A stretch of DNA of 21,244 nt, taken from NCBI GenBank assembly GCA_030609765.1, contig JAUWTE010000005.1, forward strand, positions 1-21,244, read 5' to 3'. The first letter of the stretch is position 1; every line of letters starts with the position of its first letter. Below the pieces are notes generated by a model. It saw nothing but the letters and a program-made list of their open reading frames with translations, had not been told where the DNA came from and did not search any database. This DNA comes from Acidobacteriota bacterium. GTDB taxonomy: Bacteria; Acidobacteriota; UBA890. Positions 6,425 to 15,404 of this stretch are shown here, one piece after another. A program made the position numbers and the translations under genes.

Positions 6425-7060
6425 TCACCACGGCCTGCTGGGCTTTGGATCACCCTGTGGGGCGTCGACTTTCCGACCCTCGCCAAGAGCCAAGCGCTCC
6501 AGCGCGTTTTCTCTCTCGGCGAGCATGTCGAGGCGGCGGGTCGCCTCATTGATCCGATCCTTCACCTTGTCGATCTCCAAAGTGAGATTGGTGAGCTCGT
6601 AAACCAGGTTGTGCAGCAGGTGCAGGTCTCTCTCGTGCCAACGGTCGAGCTGGCCGGTCTGGTCCGCGAGCACATTGGTCGCCTCGATCATCGAGGTGAG
6701 CACCGGTTCGAGGTTCAAGGTGCTCCGATAGAAGGGGCGCATGAGGCGGCGCAGGAAAGCGAGCACCCGACCGCGCGCGCCGGTGCTACCCGTGGCGTAC
6801 AGGGAAACCGTCGGGGACTCGTCCACTCCGGAGGGCGGCGAGATCCTGGAAAGATGGCTGCGTACCTCCGGCATCTGCTCCAACCAGCCCCTCGGCAAAT
6901 CCGCACGGCGCGCGCGCGGCTCCACCTGCATCGCACGCAGCTCCTGCAACTCCTCGTCGGTGAAACGCACTCCTCGCTTGGCCTCTATGGCCTCGCGGAT
7001 ACGCTCCTCGAGGCCCTCGAGGTCGATCGAAGGATCATCGATCTCGAACTTGGCGGTCAT
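6425..7060 (-). CDS. Conserved hypothetical coiled-coil protein
   Basis: I do not recognise this 211-residue protein. It is hydrophilic, with no signal peptide and no convincing membrane helix. Residues 13-30 (DLEGLEERIREAIEAKRG) form a charged amphipathic helix, followed by FTDEELQELR. Residues 98-113 are strongly basic (RVLAFLRRLMRPFYR). Residues 115-192 form a long helical stretch with heptad-like leucines, probably a coiled coil. Similar helix-rich N-terminal segments precede glycosyltransferase or methyltransferase domains in some bacteria, but no such domain follows here. The ATG at 7060 starts one base after the stop of the large outer-membrane protein gene (TAG-C-ATG), so the two are translationally linked and may act together. 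A TTG 18 bp upstream is an alternative start. Confidence 0.75.
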   Translation of the reverse strand: MTAKFEIDDPSIDLEGLEERIREAIEAKRGVRFTDEELQELRAMQVEPRARRADLPRGWLEQMPEVRSHLSRISPPSGVDESPTVSLYATGSTGARGRVLAFLRRLMRPFYRSTLNLEPVLTSMIEATNVLADQTGQLDRWHERDLHLLHNLVYELTNLTLEIDKVKDRINEATRRLDMLAERENALERLALGEGRKVDAPQGDPKPSRPW

Positions 7061-7061
7061 G

Positions 7062-10000
7062 CTAGAAGGTCGGTCCAATGTAGAAGTCGAACTTCAGCCC
7101 GTCGATGAGGCTATTGAAGTCGGTCTTCTGCGACAGGTAGAAGTTCAGCGGCATGCCGAAGAAACCGAAATAGACGCCGCCGCCGAACGCACCCACGGCA
7201 TCCTTGAGGCCACCGTCCTCCCAGAACGTGAAATCGTTCTGAATGTTGAACCAAGACGCTCCGACGTCGAGGAAGAACAGCCCGCGGATGTTCGAGATCG
7301 CCATGTCACCGCCGCGCACCTCGTCGATGAAGGGAAACCGGAACTCGAAGTTGGTGAACCAGGCCTTGTTGCCGGCAAACTGGAGCCAATAGTAACCACG
7401 GAGCTGATTCAAACCACCCATGAAGAAGACGCTCGGATCCTCTCCCCAGCTACTGGCGCCCCAGAAACGGATGGCGAAGATGTTGCGCTCGGTGACCTGG
7501 ATGTACTCGCGGTAATCCACCTGCAGGTCGTTGAACTGCAGGTGATTGCCGAATCCCGGCGAGGCCCTGTAGGCGACACGAACGCGGCGACCGGCGAAGG
7601 GTCCGAACTCACGGAATCTCGCCTTGTCGAGAACCAGAGCAACTCCGAGTGGAACGAAGGTGCCGCTGGGGATGACGATATCGAAGATGATCTGCCCCCC
7701 CGTTGTCTCGAATCCCCCGAAGCCCTCGTAGAACTGATCGTAGAAGCCCGCGGAGAGCTCGAACCTGACATCCTGGCTCAGCGGATAGGAGGCGAAGATC
7801 TCACCGCCGTCGAGAGAGAAGTAGACGTCGGACTGGATTTCGCCGGCGCCCGGATTGGCCGGATTGCCGATGATAGAGAAGTAGAAGAGCCTCTGGCTCG
7901 TCCCCGAGACGCCCCAGTTCAACCGGTGCCTCATGTTGTAGTAGGCGCCTCCCAGGTTCCGCTGGCTCCGGTAGGAGCCGAAATAGCCCACGATGCGGTG
8001 GTTGCCGAGAAGGTCGGAAACTTCGATCCCGATATTCGCCAGAACGCTGTTGCCGGGGCCCGAGGCATAGCCGCCGGCGAGGCTGATGTTGGAGATGTGC
8101 CATCCCTTGGACGGCGACTGGCTGACGTTGCTCTGATCGAGCTCCACCGTCATGGCGTCCGTCATCGCCTGCTCGATCTCGGCTACTCGCTCGTCGCTCA
8201 GAGCTTCGTCGGTAGCGAGGAACGTCTCCTCGATCGACTCGTTCAGGTCCATGGTGTAGAGCTCGTAGCTCCCATCACCGTAGCCGCTGAACATGAGCTG
8301 GTTACCGGGCAGCTCCAGCGGGAAGAAGGCCCCGTGCAGCATGTCGGTGTACCGGTTGACCTCACCGGACTGCAGGTCCATGGCGTAGATGTTGAACACG
8401 CCGCCGCGATCGGACGAGAAGAACAGGGTCGACCCATCCCCCGAGAAGGACAGGTGCTTTTCATTGTACTGGCCGTACGAGAGCTGGATGCGGTCCTGAG
8501 GCCGCGTCAGGTCGACCATGAAGAGCTTCTTGTGTCCGAGAATGTGGGAGATGAACACGATGCTGCGCCCGTCTGGCGACCACACCGGAGCGTAGTCGTA
8601 GACCTCGTCTTGGGTAACGTTCATCAGGCTGTCGTCGTCCGGATCCCATATGAAGATGTCGCGCACACCATCCCGATGTGCTGCGAACACCAACCTGCCG
8701 TCAGGCCCGACGTCTGGTGACATGCCCTGGTCGAGAGTCTCGAGCTTCCTCTTGTAGGCCACGTCGCCGGTCTCGGAGTCGAGGACGAACAGCGTGCGAG
8801 TCGGTCCGGTTCTGCCGAAGAAGGCAATGTACTTGCCATCCGGAGACCAGGTCACATCTCTCCCCGACTTCGTGCCGACGGTCAGTCCCTGGCCGATGAT
8901 GTACTCATAGCCTTTGCCGCCCGCGGTCAGGTTCTTGATCAGCTCACCGGTCTCGGTATCGAAGGTCATGATGTCGAGCGTCAGCTTCTTGCGATCGACC
9001 GAAATGGCCACGATCTTCTTGCCGTCCGGCGACAGGGCCGGAGAGAAGGCCAGAGGCCGATCGATTTCCTCAACTCTGCCGAACACGTTGAGGCCAAAAT
9101 CGTCGGCTTCGTCACGTTGAAGAACGTTGGGCAGGTAGCGAGCGCGTAGCCAGTCGCGGAACTGCTGGTCGAATTCCGATGGCGACAGATTGAAGGCGCG
9201 CTCGATATCACGATCGATGTCCTGGCCCAGATCGCGGCGGATCTCCCCGAGGAAGATGCGTACCCCCTCGATACCGAACTGGTCGGCGATGAACTGCCAC
9301 ACGACTTGCCCGAGGACGTAATCGACGAAGAAGCCGCGATTGTACGACATCTGCACCAGCGTCGGGATGCTGTCAGCGAGGACGATGTCGCGCAGCATCA
9401 TCTCATCGAGGGTCGTGAGGTCGTCGGCCATGAACTCGGCAAGGCCCTCCATCACCCAGCCCGGCGGGGACATACGCATGGCCCGGCCCACCTGCCCGCC
9501 ATACAGATAGTCGTACTCGAAAATGTGGGTGATTTCATGGGTGAGCAGCTTGAGGAGCTCATCCGGAGGATCGTCAACAGGGAGCACCAGGCGATTAACC
9601 GTCGGCTCGGCGAACGCGGCCACTCCCTCGGGCAGATACTGCGGGATGATGTGCTGCTGCTGAAACTCGGAGTGAGTCTGATAGAAGATGATCGGCGTTC
9701 GCTTCGAAAGATCGTGGCCCATGATGTTGGAGATCTTCCGGTAGGCTGCCTCGGAGAATGCCACGACCTCGTCGAGTTGGGCCTCTTCTTCGGGATAGTA
9801 ATAGATGTCGAAGTGCGGGCCTTTGTAGACCCAGAAATCGAAGTTCTCGTAGGTGACCTTGTTCTGACCAAAGACCGTCCCGTACGGCGTGTTGCGAATT
9901 TGCGCCTCGAGGTCGGAACTGAACTTCGGCGCGGGCGTTTCTGTCGGAGGGAAGAATCCTAGTGCGGTTCCCCTACGCTGCTCGGATTCTTGCTGCTTGC

Positions 10001-10130
10001 CGTCACCCTCCTGCGCAAACGCCGGCATGCTCGATGCCAGCGATAGCGCCACGATGAGCGCCAGGACAACTCCGAAGCTCACGACTCGAGCGCTGACTGG
10101 GCTCTCTCGCCGCTGACTTCTCTTTCTCAT
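7062..10130 (-). CDS. Outer-membrane protein: metallopeptidase + TolB propeller + Omp85-like barrel
   Basis: Starting at the ATG at 10130 (GGAG 7 nt upstream) the product is 1022 residues with a signal peptide ending near AFAQ. Residues about 90-340 form a gluzincin-type peptidase domain: HEITH (198-202) with a likely third ligand in WVMEGLAEF (E228). Residues about 360-630 carry at least five WD40/PD40 propeller blades of the SPDG type seen in TolB. From about 680 to the end, alternating aromatic strands, an LRGYYW motif like the Omp85 L6 motif, and a C-terminal Phe (IGPTF) indicate a beta-barrel for BAM-dependent insertion. The likely location is the outer membrane with the first two domains in the periplasm. 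Substrate and role are unknown. In-frame ATGs at 10148 and 10166 are alternatives; the last has a purine-rich GGAAGG upstream. Confidence 0.85.
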   Translation of the reverse strand: MRKRSQRRESPVSARVVSFGVVLALIVALSLASSMPAFAQEGDGKQQESEQRRGTALGFFPPTETPAPKFSSDLEAQIRNTPYGTVFGQNKVTYENFDFWVYKGPHFDIYYYPEEEAQLDEVVAFSEAAYRKISNIMGHDLSKRTPIIFYQTHSEFQQQHIIPQYLPEGVAAFAEPTVNRLVLPVDDPPDELLKLLTHEITHIFEYDYLYGGQVGRAMRMSPPGWVMEGLAEFMADDLTTLDEMMLRDIVLADSIPTLVQMSYNRGFFVDYVLGQVVWQFIADQFGIEGVRIFLGEIRRDLGQDIDRDIERAFNLSPSEFDQQFRDWLRARYLPNVLQRDEADDFGLNVFGRVEEIDRPLAFSPALSPDGKKIVAISVDRKKLTLDIMTFDTETGELIKNLTAGGKGYEYIIGQGLTVGTKSGRDVTWSPDGKYIAFFGRTGPTRTLFVLDSETGDVAYKRKLETLDQGMSPDVGPDGRLVFAAHRDGVRDIFIWDPDDDSLMNVTQDEVYDYAPVWSPDGRSIVFISHILGHKKLFMVDLTRPQDRIQLSYGQYNEKHLSFSGDGSTLFFSSDRGGVFNIYAMDLQSGEVNRYTDMLHGAFFPLELPGNQLMFSGYGDGSYELYTMDLNESIEETFLATDEALSDERVAEIEQAMTDAMTVELDQSNVSQSPSKGWHISNISLAGGYASGPGNSVLANIGIEVSDLLGNHRIVGYFGSYRSQRNLGGAYYNMRHRLNWGVSGTSQRLFYFSIIGNPANPGAGEIQSDVYFSLDGGEIFASYPLSQDVRFELSAGFYDQFYEGFGGFETTGGQIIFDIVIPSGTFVPLGVALVLDKARFREFGPFAGRRVRVAYRASPGFGNHLQFNDLQVDYREYIQVTERNIFAIRFWGASSWGEDPSVFFMGGLNQLRGYYWLQFAGNKAWFTNFEFRFPFIDEVRGGDMAISNIRGLFFLDVGASWFNIQNDFTFWEDGGLKDAVGAFGGGVYFGFFGMPLNFYLSQKTDFNSLIDGLKFDFYIGPTF

Positions 10131-10195
10131 CAGAAGACTCCACTCCATTTTGGATGGGCTGCTCATCTCGTCCCGCCTTCCTTCATTTTCTGGTG

Positions 10196-11311
10196 CTAAT
10201 AGACCAGTAGCCGCGTCTGTTCACGCCGGGCCGGGGTCACTGAGTCGACGACCTGTGGCAGCAGCTCTTCGAGCGTTTCCACCACTGCGTCGCCGGCACC
10301 GACGCCTTCGTCGGTAGCGAACTCTCGCTCCCCCTCGAGGCCGGTCACGTCGATCAGGATCGAGCCGTCCTCGCCGCTCAGCAAGAAAAAGTCCATAGTC
10401 AGGTGGTACCCAGTCATCTCGCGGAAGCGTGCCACCTCGGTGACCTCGCCGGAAGGAGTTCTGATTCTCTCCGTAACAAGACGGGACTCATCGCTGGTCG
10501 TCACGCCGACGCGACCGGTGAAGATCACATCGGCCTCGACGGCCGCCGCGCGTGCTATCCACATATCGGCATTGTGGATAGGGTCGCTATCCTGCGGATT
10601 GAAGGGCTCCTCCAGCAGATCCACGGTCTGGTAGAAGGTCCGCTGCACGATCCGGCGGCGGAAGTAGCGAACCGCCAGATCGTTCAGGTCCATACCCGTG
10701 TCGTTGGCACTGATGATGAAGTTGCCAACCAGGACGCGCTCGAAATCCGCCAGGTAGCGCCCCTCTGCCAACGGCACGGATACCGTGATCTCGTAGGTTT
10801 GAACCGTCAGCCCGATGGGAGGGATCTCACCGGAGAACTCTCCGGCATCTTCCGCCTCTGAGAGCTCCCGATCCGCAAGTTGGCCACCGAGGAAACTGTC
10901 CCAGTTCGTCAAGACGACGGAACGCATATCCCCTTCAGCATGCTCCAGGGCTCTACGATAGGCCTCCCCGGCCTCATCGAATTCGCCCTCGCGCTCATGC
11001 CGGACCGCCAGATTGTTCAGGCCGCAGGCGCTATTTCGATCAATGGCGACTGCCTTTAACCAGCGAAATTCGGCCTCTTCCCAGCGGCCCGCGTCGGCGG
11101 AATTCACACCGTCCTCGCACTCCTCCCGTGCCTTGCTGATGCGCTCCTCGCTGGTTTGCATCGAATCGGCGTCGAGTGCGGCGGCGGAAGCGATCCCGCA
11201 GAGGAGAATCAGGCAGAAGGTGCCCGCTGCGAGCGACAGGTAGACCGGGCGGGTGAGGCGCCTTTGCGGGCGCCGCCAGTGGCTGCGGCCAAGCAGATGG
11301 TTCAGCGACAT
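10196..11311 (-). CDS. Exported TPR protein of unknown function
   Basis: The 371-residue protein has a basic N-terminus and a hydrophobic segment at about 22-45 ending ASAAA, consistent with a signal peptide. Residues about 60-130 contain two TPR-like helical pairs (GRWEEAEFRWLKAVAID; LAVRHEREGEFDEAGEAYRRAL). The C-terminal half is beta-rich, with AEADVIFTGRVG-like and FLLSGEDGSILIDV-like strands reminiscent of periplasmic or lipoprotein assembly factors, but I cannot assign a family. The ATG at 11311 is preceded by AAGGA at about 10 nt; a GTG at 11335 has no ribosome-binding site. It lies 65 bp upstream of the protease-propeller-barrel gene on the same strand, so a shared envelope role is plausible but unproven. 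Confidence 0.75.
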   Translation of the reverse strand: MSLNHLLGRSHWRRPQRRLTRPVYLSLAAGTFCLILLCGIASAAALDADSMQTSEERISKAREECEDGVNSADAGRWEEAEFRWLKAVAIDRNSACGLNNLAVRHEREGEFDEAGEAYRRALEHAEGDMRSVVLTNWDSFLGGQLADRELSEAEDAGEFSGEIPPIGLTVQTYEITVSVPLAEGRYLADFERVLVGNFIISANDTGMDLNDLAVRYFRRRIVQRTFYQTVDLLEEPFNPQDSDPIHNADMWIARAAAVEADVIFTGRVGVTTSDESRLVTERIRTPSGEVTEVARFREMTGYHLTMDFFLLSGEDGSILIDVTGLEGEREFATDEGVGAGDAVVETLEELLPQVVDSVTPARREQTRLLVY

Positions 11312-11389
11312 GAATCCACGGTCCTTATTGAACACGGCGAGTTAACTGGGCGGGGACCCATAGCCGGGGATGAAAGGAGAGACTCTTCG

Positions 11390-11419
11390 ATTCTACTGAC
11401 GCCTTGGTAGCCGCCGCAA
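11390..11419 (-). promoter_or_regulatory. Promoter candidate for the TPR / outer-membrane protein operon
   Basis: On the minus strand TTGCGG (11414-11419), an 18-bp spacer and TAGAAT (11390-11395), identical in both hexamers and spacing to the rplU candidate. The predicted leader to the ATG at 11311 is about 70 nt. It sits in the divergent gap to dprA. Confidence 0.55.
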
Positions 11420-11533
11420 GCGTGGCACAGTGCCTCTGTAGCTCGCGTGACACGGGTGAAACGACGATGTGGTGACCGTCTAACCGGTGAGGGGGGCATT
11501 CCGCTCCCCCGAAACCGTGTCGAGCGAGATACC

Positions 11534-12706
11534 GTGAAAGCATCAGAGCCCTGGCGGGGGGCCCGGCAAGTGGCACCGGAATCAGCAGCGCGCCGGCCGC
11601 GCGGGCCCCTGCAAACCGATGAGGCCTGGCAGATGCTTGCTTTGGTCTCCTCCTTGTCGCCCAGTGATCGGCGCCAGCTCCTCGCTGACCGCGACGGACC
11701 CGTGGCCGTTGTCCGCGCCCTCGCACGGGGTGAGGTGAGATTCTGCGCTCCGCCATGGGAGCTCGGGGAATGGCGCCTCCAGGCCGCTGCGGCGGCGGTC
11801 CAGGTAGGCAAGGTAGGCGGTAGGATCATTCCCCACGGGTCACCCGAGTATTCGACGGACCTGGCCGAGATCGCCGATCCTCCCCCGGTGCTTTACGTGC
11901 GCGGCAAGCTCCCGTCTGCGCCGGGCATAGCAATCGTCGGCTCGCGTGATTGCACCAGCTACGGGCGCAGAATTGCTTTCCGGCTCGCCACCGAGCTAGC
12001 TCGCGCCGGGCTTGCCGTGATCTCGGGGCTGGCACGTGGCATCGATGCCGCGGCTCACCGGGGTGCTCTCGAGGGCGGCGGACCGACGGTCGCCGTCCTG
12101 CCGTGCGGAATCGATCGCGTCTACCCTGCCCGCCACTATGCGCTCGCCCGTCGCATCGCATCGCAAGGTGCTCTGCTCACCGAATACCCCCTGCGCACCC
12201 AAGTCGCTCCTTGGAACTTCCCCCGGCGCAACCGCCTGATCGCTGGTTTGGCCCGGGTTACCGTGGTGGTTGAGGCGGCGGCACGAAGCGGCGCCAGAAT
12301 CACCGCTAATCTGGCACAGCAGTCGGACCGTGAAGTGCTGGTCGTACCCGGGCCCATCACCTCCCCCACGAGTGAGGGCGCAAACGCTCTACTGGGAGAG
12401 GGGGCACATGTCTGCGCCTCGTGGCAGGATGCGATCGGACATCTCCACCCGGAGCTCGAGGCTGCCGCTCTCGCACGACACGCTGCAACCGTCGCGCATC
12501 GACAAGAACCGCAGGCTCTTCCGGTCGCTGAGCGTGCCTGCCTGGAGGCAATTCCCGCTTCGGGTACATGCGGTGTTGAAGAGCTCGCGGCCCGTACAGG
12601 GCTCGCGGTGCCGGCCCTGCTGGCTGCGCTCACGAGCCTCGAGGTACGAGGTCTAGTACGCTCCATCGGGGGCCAGCGCTACGAGCGAGCTGGGCAATTA
12701 GATTGA
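11534..12706 (+). CDS. dprA: DNA-processing protein DprA/Smf
   Basis: DprA loads RecA onto incoming single-stranded DNA during transformation; many non-competent bacteria also keep it. The Rossmann-like core shows AIVGSRDCTSYGRR, VISGLARGIDAAAHRGAL, AVLPCGIDRVYPARH and the FPRRNRLIAGL segment with its RNR motif. A C-terminal winged helix follows (ASGTCGVEELAARTGLAVPAL). The start is uncertain. The GTG at 11534 gives 390 residues and includes the family N-terminal segment EAWQMLAL. A GTG at 11447 would add 29 residues without a ribosome-binding site, and an ATG at 11633 has GAGG at 8 nt but would cut into the conserved N-terminus. The position before topA matches the smf-topA order of Bacillus. 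Confidence 0.9.
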   Translation: MKASEPWRGARQVAPESAARRPRGPLQTDEAWQMLALVSSLSPSDRRQLLADRDGPVAVVRALARGEVRFCAPPWELGEWRLQAAAAAVQVGKVGGRIIPHGSPEYSTDLAEIADPPPVLYVRGKLPSAPGIAIVGSRDCTSYGRRIAFRLATELARAGLAVISGLARGIDAAAHRGALEGGGPTVAVLPCGIDRVYPARHYALARRIASQGALLTEYPLRTQVAPWNFPRRNRLIAGLARVTVVVEAAARSGARITANLAQQSDREVLVVPGPITSPTSEGANALLGEGAHVCASWQDAIGHLHPELEAAALARHAATVAHRQEPQALPVAERACLEAIPASGTCGVEELAARTGLAVPALLAALTSLEVRGLVRSIGGQRYERAGQLD

Positions 12707-12795
12707 CCCGTGCCCTCGTGACGAACCGCAATGAGAAGTGCAGGCCAACCGGCATCGGCCTTGAAATCAGTTGTGCTCGTGGTGCAGGGTGCTAT

Positions 12796-12868
12796 GGCTG
12801 TGGGCCTGAAGGGTGTAGCCTACAGCCGCCTGTACGAGAAGCGGGTAGCTCTGATATCTCGTACAGGC
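12796..12868 (+). other. Two back-to-back long hairpins upstream of topA
   Basis: Hairpin I pairs 12796-12805 with 12818-12827 (ten pairs including one G-U, 12-nt loop). Hairpin II begins at the next base and pairs GCCTGTACGAGA (12828-12839) with TCTCGTACAGGC (12857-12868), 12 perfect pairs with a 17-nt loop. No T-run follows. The block lies about 90 bp past dprA and 100 bp before topA, in a 262-bp gap with no convincing gene. It could be a structured leader, a transcript-end or processing element, or a small RNA. Confidence 0.6.
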
Positions 12869-12968
12869 TTCTCCACGTTCACTCTCCACGTCGGAACCAT
12901 GACTGTGGTAAAAAGAGCAACTGAGCGTCCTGACTCGGGACACCGGAACAGCGTGCATAGCGAGAATT

Positions 12969-15317
12969 ATGAGTAAGTCCCTCGTCATCGTCGAGTCGCC
13001 TGCGAAGGCGCGCACCATAAACCGGTATTTGGGCGACGACTACACGGTCATCGCTTCCATGGGACACGTGCGCGATCTGCCGAAAAAAGATCTCGCTGTC
13101 GATGTCGAGAACGGCTTCGCTTTGACGTACGCGACCATCGACGACAAGAAGAAGGTCGTCAGCGAGATCAAGAAGGCGGCCAAGAAGGCCGACTCCATCT
13201 ACCTCGCCACTGACCCTGACCGCGAGGGTGAGGCAATCGGCTGGCACCTGCTCGAGCTCTTGAAAGCCGGCGAGAAGCCCGTCTACCGCGTGTCACTCGA
13301 AGAGATCACCAAGCAGGGAATCAAACGCGCCTTCGATTCTCCGACCCAGCTGGACATGCACAAGGTGGATGCCCAGCAGGCTCGGCGTGCCCTCGATCGG
13401 CTGGTCGGGTACAAGCTCTCGCCGCTGCTGTGGGACAAGGTGCGGCGGGGGATCTCCGCCGGACGTGTGCAGTCCGTGGCTTTGCGCCTGGTCGTAGACC
13501 GTGAGCGAGAAATTCAAGCCTTCCAGGCACAGGAGTACTGGTCGATCGTCGCCCAACTCTAGGCCGACGAGCCGCCGCAATTCGAGGCGGAGCTGCGGCG
13601 CAAAGAGGGCCAGAAGCTCGAGATCCCGGATGGCCCGGCGGCCATGGCCATTCTCTCCGACCTCGGCGTCGAAGACCCCAAAGAGGAATCGACCAGCCAG
13701 CTCTGCGCCGCATCGGAAGCTGCCGCTGGCGGCATGGTGGTCGGCAAGGTCGAGGCCAAGGAACGGCGGCGCAAGCCACAGCCACCATTTACGACGTCAA
13801 CTCTGCAGCAGGGCGCCTACCGGCGCCTGCGATCCTCCGTGCGTCGCACGATGGCTCTCGCCCAGCAGCTCTACGAAGGCATGGAAATCGGCGACGAGGG
13901 CTCGGTCGGCCTCATTACCTATATGCGCACCGACTCGACACGCGTCTCCACGGTGGCCCAGAAAGAGGCCCACGAGGTCATTACGAGGACCTTCGGGAGC
14001 GAGTTCGCCCTCCCGAAGCCGCGCGTGTTCAAATCGCGCAAGGGAGCGCAGGAGGCCCACGAGGCGATCCGGCCGACGTCGATAGCCCGCACGCCCGAAT
14101 TGATGCGCCGCTATCTCGACGACGACCAGTTCAAGCTCTACGACTTGATCTGGCGCCGTTTCGTGGCGTCTCAGATGCAGGACGCGATCTACGACACGAC
14201 TGCCGCGGACATCGAGGCCGGCGTTTACCTCTTCAGGGCCAAAGGCTCAGTGCTGAAGTTCCCCGGCTTCCTGGCCGTCTACGAGGACCCCAGGCGCAAG
14301 GGAAGCGGCAAGGAAGGCGACGAGGCCAAGAGCAAGGGCGAAGCTGAGGACGCTCTGCTGCCACCATTGAAGGAAGGCCAGAGGCTGACGTGTCTCGGCT
14401 TGATCCCGAGGCAGCATTTCACGCAGCCGCCACCGCGCTTCACCGAAGGCACGCTCGTGCGCGAGCTCGAGCGCAACGGTATCGGTCGACCGTCGACCTA
14501 CGCCGCTATTCTGTCGACGCTTCGCAACCGTGACTATGTCACGCTCGAGCAACGGCGCTTCACTCCCACCGAGCTCGGTACGGTGGTCGTCGACCTGCTG
14601 GTCGACAGCTTCGACCGCATCATGGACATTCAGTACACGGCCAAGGTCGAGGATCGACTCGATTTGATCGAGGCGGGCGAGCAGGACTGGGTCGAGGCGC
14701 TCGAGGGCTTCTGGAAGCGCTTCTCCGGAGAGCTCGAGAAGGCCCAGGCTGAAATGCGTGACGTCAAGCGGGAGGAGATCCCGACCGAGGAGGTCTGCGA
14801 GAAGTGCGGCAAGCCCATGGTCATCAAGTGGGGTCGCTTCGGCCGCTTTCTTGCCTGCACCGGCTATCCGGAGTGCAAGAACACCAAGCAGATCAAAGCA
14901 AACGGGGACGGCGACAAAGTGGAGGTCGAAGAGCCCGAGCCTACGGGCGAGAAATGTCCGAAATGTGGCTCCGACCTGGTGCGCAAGAAGGGCCGCTTCG
15001 GGCTCTTCGTCGGCTGCAGTAACTACCCCGAGTGCCGCTACATCCAGCCCAAGACCACGGGGGTCAAGTGCCCCGAGTGCAGCGGCGGCGAGTTGGTGGA
15101 AAAACGCTCGAAAAAGGGCCGAATCTTCTTCGCCTGCGATCAGTACCCGGACTGCAAATTCGCCATCTGGAAGCGGCCCGTACCTATCGCGTGCCCCTCC
15201 TGCAAGCATCCGTACCTCGAAACCCACAAGCGCAAGGGTCAGCCCGAGACCTTGGTTTGTCCCAACGAGGACTGTGATTACGTCACCGAGCCGGAAGCGG
15301 CCGAAACAGACGCCTAA
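12969..15317 (+). CDS. topA: DNA topoisomerase I, interrupted by an in-frame amber codon
   Basis: Type IA topoisomerase, which relaxes negative supercoils. The frame is 782 codons and otherwise intact. The Toprim domain has E9 and DPDRE (82-86). The catalytic domain has GLITYMRTDSTR, whose Tyr at 318 corresponds to E. coli Tyr319, then AHEAIRPTS and IGRPSTYAAIL. Four C-terminal zinc fingers of Cys4 type follow from residue 610 (CEKCG, CPKCG, CPECS, CPSCK). Codon 198 (13560-13562) is TAG. As written, translation gives a 197-residue Toprim fragment and, only if re-initiated, a 557-residue piece from the ATG at 13644, which has no clear ribosome-binding site. A sequencing error, a nonsense mutation in a subpopulation, or suppression/readthrough are all possible. 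The first ATG at 12969 has only a weak GCGAGA upstream. Confidence 0.93.
13560..13562 (+). other. In-frame TAG within topA
   Basis: The context is GCC CAA CTC TAG GCC GAC GAG. The reading frame, codon usage and homology continue without a shift on both sides (WSIVAQL before, ADEPPQFEAELRRKEG after). One transition from CAG (Gln) would explain it; AAG or GAG are other single-step sources. At the same position other TopA proteins have an ordinary residue within an EYWSI...L segment, from memory of the family. Confidence 0.95.
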
Positions 15318-15322
15318 CAGAA

Positions 15323-15372
15323 CCGCCGAGCAGGCCTCGGCGGGGGTGGGGCGGGTCTTGCAGGTGAGACCC
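15323..15372 (+). other. Two hairpins between topA and the arginase-family gene
   Basis: CCGCCGAG (15323-15330) pairs perfectly with CTCGGCGG (15336-15343) over a 5-nt loop. GGGTCT (15353-15358) pairs with AGACCC (15367-15372) over an 8-nt loop. The first starts five bases after the topA stop and would be a strong terminator stem, but no T-run follows. It may slow transcription, protect a 3' end, or act with Rho. Confidence 0.5.
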
Positions 15373-15404
15373 ACGGGGGCGGGCAAGGAGCGACGACGGG
15401 AAGC

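Noticed and set aside
6741..8720. A 659-residue open frame on the plus strand
   Set aside because: It lies antisense to the coiled-coil and outer-membrane protein genes, has no recognisable domain and is explained by GC-rich codon bias of the genes on the other strand.
12731..12976. Small protein gene in the dprA-topA gap
   Set aside because: The frame runs through both hairpins, overlaps the topA start and has no ribosome-binding site or known motif.
13560..13562. Reassignment of TAG to an amino acid in this organism
   Set aside because: TAG is the terminal codon of 11 of the 18 complete genes here, at positions where homologous proteins end, so it works as a stop.
13500..13650. A frameshift in topA
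   Set aside because: Both halves of the gene are in the same frame and the homology continues without a gap; only one codon is a stop.
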